DNA of 17,820 nucleotides from CAYRPN01 sp964426135 (GCA_964426135.1 CAYRPN010000120.1:1-17820); one strand, 5' to 3'; positions 7,202 to 15,823 are shown, counted from the first letter of the stretch. A program made the numbers and translations. Notes: generated from the letters alone by a model not told the origin.

Positions 7202-8728
7202 ATGATTCGTTCCCTCGTTTCTCTGCCCGCACTGGGTTTGGCGCTGCTTTTGGGGGCGATCGCATCAACGGCGCGTGGCGATCTCGATCTGAAGATGCAG
7301 ACGCTGGTGCGCCGCTCCGATGTCGGCAAGACCGCCATCGCCCTCTATGCGGTGGATCTGAGCAACGGCCTCGTCCTCGCCCGGCAGAACGCCGACGAGC
7401 CGATGATGCCCGCCAGCAACTTCAAGCTCATCACCTCCGCCACCGCGCTGCACACGCTGGGGCACGATTTCGTCTTCGAGACCAAGCTGATTCTGCACAA
7501 TCCATCCGCCGGCAATGGGCCGCAGGACGACGCCATCCTTGTCGTGCGCGGCGACGGTGATCCGTCCTTCGGCGATGAGGCGATCCTGCGCGTCCATGGC
7601 GGCGATGTCGGCGATGTCGAGGCGCTGCTGCAACTGTGGGTCGACGCGGTGAAGAAGGCCAACGTCCGCAAGGTGCATCGCCTGATCCTCGATGACAGCG
7701 TGTTCGATCACACCTTCACGCATCCGTCCTGGCCTGCCGACCAGCTCAATCGCTGGTACTGCGCCCAGGTGGCGGGCATCAACTTCTTCACGAACTGCCT
7801 GGACGTTTATCCGACGCCGGCGGGCAGCGTCGGGGAAACGCCGCTGGTGAAGATCGTGCCCGAAGCGCCTTTCATCCCGGCGACGAACCTGGCGACGACC
7901 GGCGCGACGGACACGTTTTGGATCAGCCGGAAGATCGACAGCAATGAGATCACGTTTCGCGGCACGGTGAAGCACAAGCGGATCAAGCCGGTGAATGTGA
8001 CGGTGCACGATCCGGCAATGTTCTTCGGTCAGGCGCTGGCGGATCGGCTCAAGCGTGCGGGTATCGCGGTGGGGGAAGTGGGCCGGCCCACGCCGCGCGA
8101 TGTGCTGGGCGACGGCAAGACCCTGCACGTGATCCGCACGCCGCTGCCGCTTGTGTTGGAGCGGTGCAACAAGAACTCGCAGAACCTCTACGCCGAAGCT
8201 CTGCTCAAGCGCAGCGGCCGCAAGGTAACCGGCGCGCCCGGCAGCTTCGAGAACGGCGCCGCGGCCGTGCGCCTCTTCCTGCAAAAGCAGATCGGCACCG
8301 CCGCCGCCAGCGTGAACACCGCGGACGGCTCGGGCCTCAGCCGCGATAACCGCGTCACCGCACGCATCATGGTCGACGTGCTCACTGCCATGCACAAGGA
8401 CGCCAAGGCCGGCCGCATCTTCCGTCAGAGCCTGTCGATCGCCGGCAAGGACGGCACGCTCGACGACCGCCTGACGAACCTCAAGGGCCGCGTCTACGGC
8501 AAGACCGGTTACATCAGCGGCGTCAGTTGCCTCAGCGGCTACCTCGTCATTCCCGGCGCCAAAGCGGCCGCCAACACCGCCGCCGCACCCACCTCCACGG
8601 ACGATGCCGACGACGTCCGCGTCATTGCCTTCAGTTTCCTCTTCAACGATCTGAAGACGTCGCTCGATGTCGTCATGAAACTGCAGGACGGCCTCGTGAA
8701 GATGATCGATGACGCTTACGCCAGGTGA
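7202..8728 (+). CDS. dacB: D-alanyl-D-alanine carboxypeptidase/endopeptidase (PBP4, S13 family)
   Basis: This penicillin-binding protein of peptidase family S13 trims or cleaves D-Ala cross-links in peptidoglycan in the periplasm. It has 508 residues with an N-terminal signal peptide (about 1-26, ending STARG). All three active-site motifs are present: S72-N-F-K75 (nucleophile Ser72), S326-Q-N328 and K434-T-G436. The TADGSGLSRDN segment at 373-383 is also typical. The long region between motifs 1 and 2 matches the extra domains of class C PBPs. An Ala-rich insert lies at 452-470 after the KTG strand. The ATG has GGAGG (7191-7195) at 6-nt spacing. It is divergent from the propeller gene and followed after 149 bp by pyrE. 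It is notable that this planctomycete-type genome encodes a complete catalytic PBP4, which fits a peptidoglycan-containing wall. Confidence 0.92.
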   Translation: MIRSLVSLPALGLALLLGAIASTARGDLDLKMQTLVRRSDVGKTAIALYAVDLSNGLVLARQNADEPMMPASNFKLITSATALHTLGHDFVFETKLILHNPSAGNGPQDDAILVVRGDGDPSFGDEAILRVHGGDVGDVEALLQLWVDAVKKANVRKVHRLILDDSVFDHTFTHPSWPADQLNRWYCAQVAGINFFTNCLDVYPTPAGSVGETPLVKIVPEAPFIPATNLATTGATDTFWISRKIDSNEITFRGTVKHKRIKPVNVTVHDPAMFFGQALADRLKRAGIAVGEVGRPTPRDVLGDGKTLHVIRTPLPLVLERCNKNSQNLYAEALLKRSGRKVTGAPGSFENGAAAVRLFLQKQIGTAAASVNTADGSGLSRDNRVTARIMVDVLTAMHKDAKAGRIFRQSLSIAGKDGTLDDRLTNLKGRVYGKTGYISGVSCLSGYLVIPGAKAAANTAAAPTSTDDADDVRVIAFSFLFNDLKTSLDVVMKLQDGLVKMIDDAYAR

Positions 8729-8842
8729 TGCTCGCCTCGCCGCACACCATGCCGCCGTTGCTCTCCGCACCATTCGCCCCGTTCTCCGCCGGAGGATGAA
8801 AAGCAGGTGCGCCCCAACTCGAACTCTCCCGTGCCCTCGCAT

Positions 8843-8871
8843 TTGAACCGGCTCGCCGTTTTCCTTAATCT
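8843..8871 (+). promoter_or_regulatory. Possible pyrE promoter close to the start codon
   Basis: TTGAAC (8843-8848) and TAATCT (8866-8871) are separated by 17 bp, a sigma-70-like arrangement of moderate quality. The second hexamer ends 6 nt before the pyrE ATG, so transcription would begin at or beside the start codon. No Shine-Dalgarno site precedes pyrE. Confidence 0.25.
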
Positions 8872-8877
8872 CGCGGC

Positions 8878-9408
8878 ATGGACCGAAAGCAAATCGCCCA
8901 ACGCATCGTCGACGCCGCCCTGCTCCGCGGGGACTTCACGCTTCGCAGCGGCCGCAAGAGCAAGTACTACATGGACAAGTACCTGTTCGAGACGCAGCCG
9001 GACATTCTCGCCGCGCTGGGCCAGCTCTTCGCCGAGCACGTCCGCGCCGCCGGCAAGGTCGATCGGCTCGCCGGCGCGGAACTGGGCGGCATCCCGCTCG
9101 TCACCGCCGCCTCCATGGCCACCGGCCTGCCCAGCGTGCTCATCCGCAACCAGAAGAAAGACTACGGCACCGCCAAGCAGCTCGAAGGCAAGATCAACCC
9201 CGGCGAACGCATCCTCATCGTCGAAGACGTCGCGACCACCGGCGGGCAGGTGCTCGAAGCCGCCAACGTCATCAAGGCGATGGGCTGCGAAGTGGTGAAG
9301 ATCGTCGCCGTGATCGACCGTCAGGAAGGCGCCCGCGAGAACATCGAAAAAGCCGGCTTCGCTTTCGCCGCCCTGTTCACCAAGGCGGATCTGGGGATCA
9401 ATGAGTGA
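8878..9408 (+). CDS. pyrE: Orotate phosphoribosyltransferase
   Basis: This cytoplasmic enzyme condenses orotate with PRPP to give orotidine 5'-phosphate, the fifth step of pyrimidine synthesis. The 176-residue sequence is slightly short for the family but complete. The PRPP-binding signature LIVEDVATTGGQ spans residues 113-124. The flexible catalytic loop RNQKKDYGTAKQLEG is at 90-104 with the expected Arg and Lys residues, and RSGRKSKYYMDKY near 23-35 is the conserved N-terminal segment. The ATG at 8878 matches the expected N-terminus. No ribosome binding site is visible upstream. No pyrF or other pyr gene is adjacent. Just after the stop the DNA turns into G-rich tandem repeats. Confidence 0.93.
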   Translation: MDRKQIAQRIVDAALLRGDFTLRSGRKSKYYMDKYLFETQPDILAALGQLFAEHVRAAGKVDRLAGAELGGIPLVTAASMATGLPSVLIRNQKKDYGTAKQLEGKINPGERILIVEDVATTGGQVLEAANVIKAMGCEVVKIVAVIDRQEGARENIEKAGFAFAALFTKADLGINE

Positions 9409-9463
9409 GGGGCAGGGGGAAGGGCCAAGGGGGAAGGGCCGAGGGGCTAGGGCCAAGGGCCAA

Positions 9464-9512
9464 GGGGCTAGGGGCTAGGGGCTAGGGGCTAGGGGCTAGG
9501 GGCTAGGGGCTA
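9464..9512 (+). repeat. Heptamer array (GGGGCTA)7
   Basis: Seven exact copies of GGGGCTA stand head to tail, flanked by degenerate versions of the same motif from about 9410 to 9530 (runs such as GGGCCAA and GGGCCTA). The array starts soon after the pyrE stop. The plus strand has enough G-tracts for a four-stranded G-quadruplex. It is one of four tandem arrays with a 7-bp period in the window. The whole gap 9409-10275 is free of genes. Confidence 0.9.
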
Positions 9513-9559
9513 GGGCCTAGGGCCATGCGATCAGGTTGAGGGTTGGGGCAATGTCTTTT

Positions 9560-9640
9560 CCCCAACCCCCAACCCCCAACCCCCAACCCCCAACCCCCAA
9601 CCCCCAACCCCCAACCCCACCCCCCAACCCCCAACCCCAC
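9560..9640 (-). repeat. Heptamer array (CCCCCAA)n, about 11 copies
   Basis: C-tracts of mostly five bases alternate with AA, with two slightly irregular units near 9615-9625 and 9635-9640. The minus strand reads TTGGGGG repeats, a telomere-like quadruplex-forming sequence. The array lies about 47 bp beyond the GGGGCTA array, so G-rich strands alternate between the two DNA strands. Confidence 0.9.
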
Positions 9641-9649
9641 CCTCCTCAG

Positions 9650-9754
9650 AGTGGCCGGCCACGCACCCCCGCGGGGTCAGAACGACACTCAGGTCTCTGT
9701 ATTTCAGGCATTTACAATTTGACTGCCACAAAGGTAGGACACTTTTCGGCCACT
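9650..9754 (+). mobile_element. MITE-like element, copy A (105 bp)
   Basis: The element is bounded by AGTGGCCG (9650-9657) and its inverted copy CGGCCACT (9747-9754). The left end is the perfect palindrome GTGGCCGGCCAC followed by ACCCCCGCGGGGT. The right end is a conserved tract from GACTGCCA through GGTAGGACACTTTTCGGCCACT. Copy B at 17493-17599 has the same ends and nearly the same length but a diverged middle. It carries no open frame and could be a non-autonomous transposon or an insertion-sequence end pair. From 9755 to 9959 I see nothing recognisable. Confidence 0.6.
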
Positions 9755-9959
9755 GTCGTGCCGAGCGGAATCTCCTCTCGCCGACCTGCTACTCGAACGG
9801 ACCATCGAAAATTGCCAAAGAACAGCCGCGCCCCGGGGTTGCGGGGGTTGGGTTCGTACACCTTACATTGACCGATCTAGTCCAGGGTTACACCGGCACG
9901 CCGGCCGGGGCGGAGAGCGGGTGCGCCGACATTTCCGTGGACGGCGTTTGTCCCTTCTC

Positions 9960-10148
9960 CTCTTGGGAGATGGTGCCCGAGTCCACCGGGGGACGAGGCC
10001 GGGTGAGGGCCGGGACGAACAGATGGCTGCGGCATCCATCACGCGACGGTGGTGATTGCAAACTTGTGCGTCCCGACCCTCACCCCAGCCCTCTCCCTAG
10101 GAGGGAGAGGGGGCCGGAATGCCGCCCCCGGAAAATTGGGCAGACTCC
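9960..10148 (-). repeat. Composite dispersed repeat, copy 2 (inverted relative to copy 1)
   Basis: Read on the minus strand from 10148, it begins GGAGTCTGCCC and continues through CCGGGGGCGGC. A hairpin follows (CCCTCTCCC/GGGAGAGGG in plus coordinates 10089-10097 and 10103-10111), then GGTCGGGACGCACAA and the rest of the copy 1 sequence. The end corresponding to the right terminus of copy 1 is missing. The hairpin core recurs inside purH at 12561-12597 and at the window end. Confidence 0.7.
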
Positions 10149-10275
10149 GGACTACACCCTGCTCCCCGGCATTTGACCAAACCCCCGGCTTGGCTGATAC
10201 TTGCACCACTCTGGAGCGGTCGGTGGTCCGCTGCGGAACCTGCGCCGCTGTTCCCTTCATTCACGGAGTTGTTCC

Positions 10276-11466
10276 ATGACTCGACCCACGCGCCCGGTCT
10301 GGATGTTGATTGCCGCTTCGACGTTTGTGGCCGTCGGTTGTGCCAGTGAAACAACCACCGCCGAAGTCCCCGCGACGCAGGCCGCCCCTGGCGCCTCGGC
10401 TGCCCCGGCCGCCCCCGCCGCCTCCGCCGCGACGCCCTCAGCGATCGCCAGCAAGCCCAGCGGCCTGCTCATTGAACCGGTCGATGCGCTGAACGTCGGC
10501 TACTCCATCCAGTGGGCCACCACGCTCGACCTGCCCGCCGATTCCAAGCCTGCCTATACCGCGGTGATCGGCGACATGCTGGTCACCCTCGTGCGCCCTG
10601 ACAACATCGTGCACGCCATCAACGTCAAGAACGGAAAACAGTTGTGGCGCACCGCCATCGGCGGGAAATACGATCGCTTCTTTGCACCCGTCCGCGTCGA
10701 TGATTCCATTTTCATCAACTCCGAAGCGCACATTTACAGGCTCCGCGCCGGCGACGGCAAGCTGACCGAACGCGCGGACCTGAAGGCGGCCGTCAACAGC
10801 AGCCCCGCGATGATCGGCGAGATCGCCGTCTTCGGCGGGTCCGACGGCACGATCTTCGGCCACGACACCCGCGTCGGTTACTCCAAGTGGGTTTACCGCA
10901 TGCCCGGCCAGGTCCTGGTGCAGCCGCAGGCACAGGCCAGCAGCGTGTTCGTCGGTTGCGTCGACGGACAGTACGCCATGTTCGGCGGGCGCACCGGCGA
11001 TCTGCTGTTCCGCGGCCGGACGTTCGCCAAGATTTCAGCCGCCGCCGCGATCAATTCGCAGGGCGTGTTCCTCGCCTGCGAGGATCACTCGCTCTACGCC
11101 CTGAACCGTTCCACCGGCGAAGATCGCTGGATCTTCCGCTACACCGCGCCGCTCACCGAATCGCCCATCGCCCTGGGCAACAGCATCTATCAGCCCTTGC
11201 CCTCCGGCGAACTGATCGCCCTGAAATCCACCGATGGCTCGGAGCAGTGGCGCATCAAGACCACCGACAAACTCGTCACCCAGACCGGCGCCGCGCTGGT
11301 CTTCAACAGCGGCGACAAGATCGTCCTCCGCGATTCCCGCACAGGCAAGGAAACCGGCGGCACCAAGACGGCAGAACAGTTGCACGAACTGATCGCCCAG
11401 GAAGACGCAAGCCTGATCCTCGTCACCGCGAAGGGGCGATTCCTGAAGATGTCGCCGGTGAAGTGA
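10276..11466 (+). CDS. Lipoprotein beta-propeller protein (PQQ-like repeats)
   Basis: This 396-residue protein begins with a lipoprotein signal: MTRPTRPVWMLIAASTFVAV and then Gly-Cys22, with Cys22 the likely lipidation site. An Ala/Pro/Thr-rich linker (about 23-62) precedes a single propeller. Blade motifs are spread through it: GKQLWRTAIGG near 118, YSKWVYRMPGQVLVQPQ near 205, LYALNRSTGEDRWIFRY near 275, and LIALKSTDGSEQWRIKT near 315. Fold and repeat spacing resemble BamB of the outer-membrane assembly complex, but no specific BamB motif was verified and no bam gene is adjacent. The ATG at 10276 is supported by GGAG (10265-10268) seven bases upstream. The frame is open further upstream, through a repeat-rich region that lacks coding character. 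It lies upstream of purH, separated by 189 bp of inverted repeats. Confidence 0.85.
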   Translation: MTRPTRPVWMLIAASTFVAVGCASETTTAEVPATQAAPGASAAPAAPAASAATPSAIASKPSGLLIEPVDALNVGYSIQWATTLDLPADSKPAYTAVIGDMLVTLVRPDNIVHAINVKNGKQLWRTAIGGKYDRFFAPVRVDDSIFINSEAHIYRLRAGDGKLTERADLKAAVNSSPAMIGEIAVFGGSDGTIFGHDTRVGYSKWVYRMPGQVLVQPQAQASSVFVGCVDGQYAMFGGRTGDLLFRGRTFAKISAAAAINSQGVFLACEDHSLYALNRSTGEDRWIFRYTAPLTESPIALGNSIYQPLPSGELIALKSTDGSEQWRIKTTDKLVTQTGAALVFNSGDKIVLRDSRTGKETGGTKTAEQLHELIAQEDASLILVTAKGRFLKMSPVK

Positions 11467-11482
11467 GTGTGGAAGAAAAGAG

Positions 11483-11642
11483 AGAAGGTAAGGGAAGGTA
11501 GAGAAGGTATAGCAGGTAGAGAATGGGGAGCAGAAGCTTGCGCGTTCCCATTCTTGACCTTCTCTACCTTCCCTTACCTTCTAAACCTTCATTACATTCC
11601 CCTCCGCATTCCCTACCTTCTTTATCTTCCCTTACCTTCTCT
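11483..11642. repeat. Long inverted repeats in the leader of purH
   Basis: The 25-nt segment 11483-11507 is exactly complementary to 11558-11582. An inner pair, 11520-11527 with 11547-11554, extends the hairpin. The last 17 nt of a second pyrimidine copy (11626-11642) can instead pair with 11481-11497, so two folds compete. The gap between the propeller stop (11466) and the purH ATG (11656) consists almost entirely of these purine-rich and pyrimidine-rich repeats of AAGGTAGAG type. No T-run marks a classical terminator. It could terminate the upstream message, control entry into purH, or be neutral repeat DNA. Confidence 0.7.
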
Positions 11643-11655
11643 ACCTCCTTCCCCC

Positions 11656-13359
11656 ATGGACCTGATTCCCGTCACGCGGGCTTTGATCTCCGTCAGCAAC
11701 AAGACCGACCTGGTGCCGTTCGCGCGCCGGCTGGCGGCTCGCGGTGTGCAGATTATTTCCACCGGCGGCACCGCCAAGGCGCTCACTGAAGCGGGCATCG
11801 CCGTCACGCCGATCGATGAGGTCACCGGGTTTCCGGAGATGATGGACGGCAGGCTCAAGACCCTACACCCGCGCGTCCATGGCGGCCTGCTTGCCCTGCG
11901 CGACAATGCCGCCCACGTCGCCGCCATGCAACAGCACGGCATCGCGCCGATCGACCTGGTCTGCGTCAATCTCTATCCCTTCGAGAGAACCGTCGCCGAC
12001 CCCAACGTCACCGAGCCGCACGCGATCGAGCAGATCGACATCGGCGGGCCCAGCATGGTGCGCAGCGCCTCGAAGAACCATCGCTTCGTCGCCGTCGTCA
12101 CCGATCCGGCGCAGTACGACCTGGTCGGCGCGGAACTGGAGGGACACGACGGCTGCACGACGCTGGAGCTGCGCAAGAAGCTCGCCGCCGCCGCGTTCGC
12201 CCGCACCGCGGCTTACGACACGGCAATCGCCAACTGGATGGCGTCGCGCGACCCGTCGAGCGAATCGCCTTCGACGTTCCCTAACCCCTTGATGCTGCGG
12301 ATGAACCTGGTGCAGGAACTTCGCTACGGCGAGAACCCGCACCAGGCCGGCGTGCTCTATCACGATCCTCGCATCGCCGAGGCGTCGGTGGCCGCCGCGA
12401 AGCAACTGCACGGCAAAGAGCTGAGCTTCAACAATCTCTACGACGCCAACGGCGCCCTGGAACTGGTCAAGGAAATCGACATCGCCGACGCCGCCGCCGC
12501 GGCCGTGATCAAGCACGCCAATCCGTGCGGCTTCGGCGTGCACCCGGTGAATGGCTCCGACCCCCTCTCCCGCCGGGAGAGGGCCGGGGTGAGGGCCGAT
12601 GAACCGGCGGCTCGTGGTTCTCAAAATGCCAGTTCACAAGCGGCCGCAACATCGCCAGCTTCATTGGCGTTCGAGAAGGCCTACAGCGGTGATCCGCTGG
12701 CGGCGTTCGGCGGCATCGTGGCGTTCAACTGCAAGGTCGATCTCGCCGCCGCGCAGAAGCTCGTCGAGGGCAGCAAGTTCCTCGAGGTCATCGTCGCCCC
12801 GGCTTACGAACCGGAGGCGCTGGCGCTCCTGACCGATCGCTGGAAGAACGTGCGCATCCTGGAGACCGGCCCCCTGCCTTCGCCCGACCGGCGGGATACG
12901 CGCGAGATGGACTACAAAAAAATCACCGCCGGCCTGCTCGTCCAGCAGCGCGATCTGGCGGCGATCAACCCCGACGCCTGGCAGCACATGGCCGGGCCGA
13001 AGCCGACATTCACCACGCTCGACCAGCTCTACATCGCGACCATCGCGGTGAAGCATCTGAAGTCGAACGCCGTCTGCATCGTGCGCGACGGCACGCTGGT
13101 CGGCGCCGGCGCGGGCCAGATGGATCGCGTCGCCAGTTGCCGCATCGCGATCGACAAGGCGGGCGAGCGAGCCAGGGGCGGCTACGTCGGCTCCGACGCG
13201 TTCTTCCCCTTCCGCGACGGGCCGGACCTGCTCATCAAGGCGGGCGTCGCCGCCATCGCGCACCCGGGCGGTTCCAAGCGCGATGATGAGACGATCGCCG
13301 CCTGCAACGAGGCGGGCGTCACGCTGCTCTTCACGGGCATGCGTCATTTCAGGCATTGA
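11656..13359 (+). CDS. purH: Bifunctional AICAR formyltransferase / IMP cyclohydrolase
   Basis: This enzyme makes the last two steps of IMP synthesis: formyl transfer from 10-formyl-tetrahydrofolate to AICAR, then ring closure. The 567 residues exceed the usual 510-540. The IMP cyclohydrolase domain (about 1-200) starts RALISVSNKTDLVPFARRLA and has STGGTAKAL at 35-43 and EMMDGRLKTLHPRVHGG at 61-77. The transformylase domain has LRYGENPHQ at 222-230, the catalytic His in IKHANPCG at 285-292, SNAVCIVRDG, and a normal C-terminus (SDAFFPF, AHPGGSKRDDE, FTGMRHFRH). Between CGFGVHP and LAFEKAYSGDPLAAFGG lies an in-frame insertion of about 36 residues (about 300-336) that includes a dispersed repeat. 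The ATG at 11656 begins the conserved N-terminus and has no Shine-Dalgarno site. Both domains look intact, so it is probably functional. Confidence 0.95.
   Translation: MDLIPVTRALISVSNKTDLVPFARRLAARGVQIISTGGTAKALTEAGIAVTPIDEVTGFPEMMDGRLKTLHPRVHGGLLALRDNAAHVAAMQQHGIAPIDLVCVNLYPFERTVADPNVTEPHAIEQIDIGGPSMVRSASKNHRFVAVVTDPAQYDLVGAELEGHDGCTTLELRKKLAAAAFARTAAYDTAIANWMASRDPSSESPSTFPNPLMLRMNLVQELRYGENPHQAGVLYHDPRIAEASVAAAKQLHGKELSFNNLYDANGALELVKEIDIADAAAAAVIKHANPCGFGVHPVNGSDPLSRRERAGVRADEPAARGSQNASSQAAATSPASLAFEKAYSGDPLAAFGGIVAFNCKVDLAAAQKLVEGSKFLEVIVAPAYEPEALALLTDRWKNVRILETGPLPSPDRRDTREMDYKKITAGLLVQQRDLAAINPDAWQHMAGPKPTFTTLDQLYIATIAVKHLKSNAVCIVRDGTLVGAGAGQMDRVASCRIAIDKAGERARGGYVGSDAFFPFRDGPDLLIKAGVAAIAHPGGSKRDDETIAACNEAGVTLLFTGMRHFRH
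12561..12597 (+). repeat. Palindromic repeat core inserted in purH
   Basis: CCCTCTCCC (12563-12571) and GGGAGAGGG (12575-12583) form a 9-bp stem with a 3-nt loop, followed by CCGGGGTGAGGGCC. The same core occurs in the intergenic repeat at 9960-10148 and in the one starting at 17743. Here it is translated as DPLSRRERAGVRA. The rest of the extra purH sequence (to about 12663) is not recognised. Confidence 0.8.
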
Positions 13360-13394
13360 GCGGAAGCAGGCGTTGAGTCGCAGGTCGCATGGCA

Positions 13395-13508
13395 GGGCCG
13401 CTTGAAGCGGCCCCGCCGGAAGGCGGCCCTGGTTAGCGGCCCTGCTTAGCGGCCCCGCCGGAACTTTCTGCGCACAAGAAAAGGCAGGCATTGCCGCTTC
13501 AAGCGGCA
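13395..13508. repeat. Cluster of palindromes between convergent purH and P-II genes
   Basis: GCCGCTTGAAGCGGC (13397-13411, extended to 13395-13413) and GCCGCTTCAAGCGGC (13493-13507) are near-perfect palindromes and inverted copies of each other. Between them AGCGGCCCCGCCGGAA occurs twice (13406-13421 and 13449-13464), and TTAGCGGCC occurs twice. The cluster fills the 184-bp gap between two converging genes and could end transcription from both sides by folding. No T-run is present. Confidence 0.6.
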
Positions 13509-13543
13509 TTGCCGACGACGTCGCGTTGCGCCGCCCCTTTCGA

Positions 13544-13885
13544 TCACCCGATCGCCACGCTGCCGGTTTCGCCGGTGCGGATGCGGATGACCTCGCCCAG
13601 GTCCATGACGAATATTTTGCCGTCGCCGATGGTGCCGGTGCGTGCGCCCTTGATGATGGCGTCGATCGTCGGCTGGACGAAGTTGTCGTTCACGGCAACC
13701 TCCAGCTTCACCTTGCGCAACAGGCTGCCGGCTTCCTTGTGGCCGCGGTAAACCTCGGCCACGCCTTTCTGCCGGCCCCGCCCCATCACCTGCGTCACGG
13801 TCACGAGATGAACCTGCGCCTTCTCAAGCTCATCAAGCACTTCGGGCATGCGGTCGGGCTGAATCACTGCAACGATGTATTTCAT
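13544..13885 (-). CDS. glnB: P-II family nitrogen regulator
   Basis: This trimeric signalling protein senses 2-oxoglutarate and ATP/ADP and, beside amtB, probably gates the ammonium channel. Its 113 residues align without gaps to enteric GlnB over most of the length. Ligand residues G37-R-Q-K40, G87-D-G-K90 (in TIGDGKIFV), R101 and R103 are all present. The T-loop is EVYRGHKEAGSLLRK: Arg47, which enters the AmtB pore in the known complex, is kept, but position 51 is Glu instead of the uridylylated Tyr, and position 49 is His instead of Ser. Known modification sites are therefore absent. The ATG at 13885 has no Shine-Dalgarno site. It lies downstream of amtB on the same strand, behind a 151-bp spacer made mostly of heptamer arrays. 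GlnB versus GlnK cannot be decided; amtB linkage favours a GlnK-like role. Confidence 0.92.
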   Translation of the reverse strand: MKYIVAVIQPDRMPEVLDELEKAQVHLVTVTQVMGRGRQKGVAEVYRGHKEAGSLLRKVKLEVAVNDNFVQPTIDAIIKGARTGTIGDGKIFVMDLGEVIRIRTGETGSVAIG

Positions 13886-13901
13886 GGGGATGCTCGGGGA
13901 T

Positions 13902-13942
13902 TAGGGTGTAGGGTGTAGGGTGTAGGGTGTAGGGTGTAGGGT
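13902..13942 (+). repeat. Heptamer array (TAGGGTG)5 plus partial copy
   Basis: Five exact TAGGGTG units are followed by TAGGG and end 16 nt before the P-II start codon as read from the minus strand. In the amtB-P-II transcript it reads as repeated CACCCTA and takes the place where a ribosome binding site would be expected. Confidence 0.9.
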
Positions 13943-13960
13943 CCTGAGTCCAAGGTCTTT

Positions 13961-14036
13961 CTGACCTCTGACTCCTGACTCCTGACTCCTGACTTCTGAC
14001 CTCTGTCCGCTGTCCTCTGACCTCTGTCCTCTGTCC

Positions 14037-14037
<1 letters not shown>
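13961..14037 (+). repeat. Heptamer array (CTGACTC/CTGTCCT)11
   Basis: Eleven consecutive 7-mers of the form CTG-A/T-C-x-x run without a phase break. Most are CTGACTC, CTGACCT or CTGTCCT. The final unit touches the amtB stop codon (14037-14039). With the TAGGGTG array it makes up about 118 of the 151 bp between amtB and the P-II gene. Confidence 0.88.
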
Positions 14038-15551
<1,514 letters not shown>

Positions 15552-15775
15552 GAGGAACTCCTTTGGAACCCGGGGCAGGGCAAGTTGGTTGGAGGTACCG
15601 AGACAATCAAAGAGAGCAGGAACCAGACGGACGCCCATCACGAAGAGTGACCAAGCCTCGCACATGGAAAGTGCGCTCGCCGGCCTCAAGGGATTAAGCG
15701 GTCAGGAACGCTGGGGCAGCCGCGGCTAACCATCCATGCGGACGGATAGCTCGACGTGGAACCGAAGTGTGACAA

Positions 15776-15791
15776 TGCAACAAACGTGCCA
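15776..15791 (-). promoter_or_regulatory. Sigma-54 (-24/-12) promoter of amtB
   Basis: On the minus strand the sequence is TGGCACGTTTGTTGCA, an exact fit to the sigma-54 consensus TGGCACG-N4-TTGC(A/T). The predicted start of transcription is near 15765, giving a leader of about 214 nt before the amtB ATG. I saw no known riboswitch in that leader. Sigma-54 promoters need an enhancer-binding activator; for amtB operons this is classically NtrC. Confidence 0.8.
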
Positions 15792-15823
15792 TAGGCAAAT
15801 GACTCGCACAGTTGTCGAAGCAA

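Noticed and set aside
8796..8846. Short leader-peptide-like frame of 16 codons before pyrE, directly behind GGAGG
   Set aside because: The spacing between GGAGG and ATG is zero, the peptide has no attenuator-like composition, and no terminator hairpin with T-run follows.
9464..9640. CRISPR-like appearance of repeated units
   Set aside because: Units are 7 bp with no spacers, so these are simple tandem arrays; no cas genes are present.
12553..12663. purH as a pseudogene disrupted by repeat insertion
   Set aside because: The frame is unbroken, and motifs on both sides and both domains are intact.
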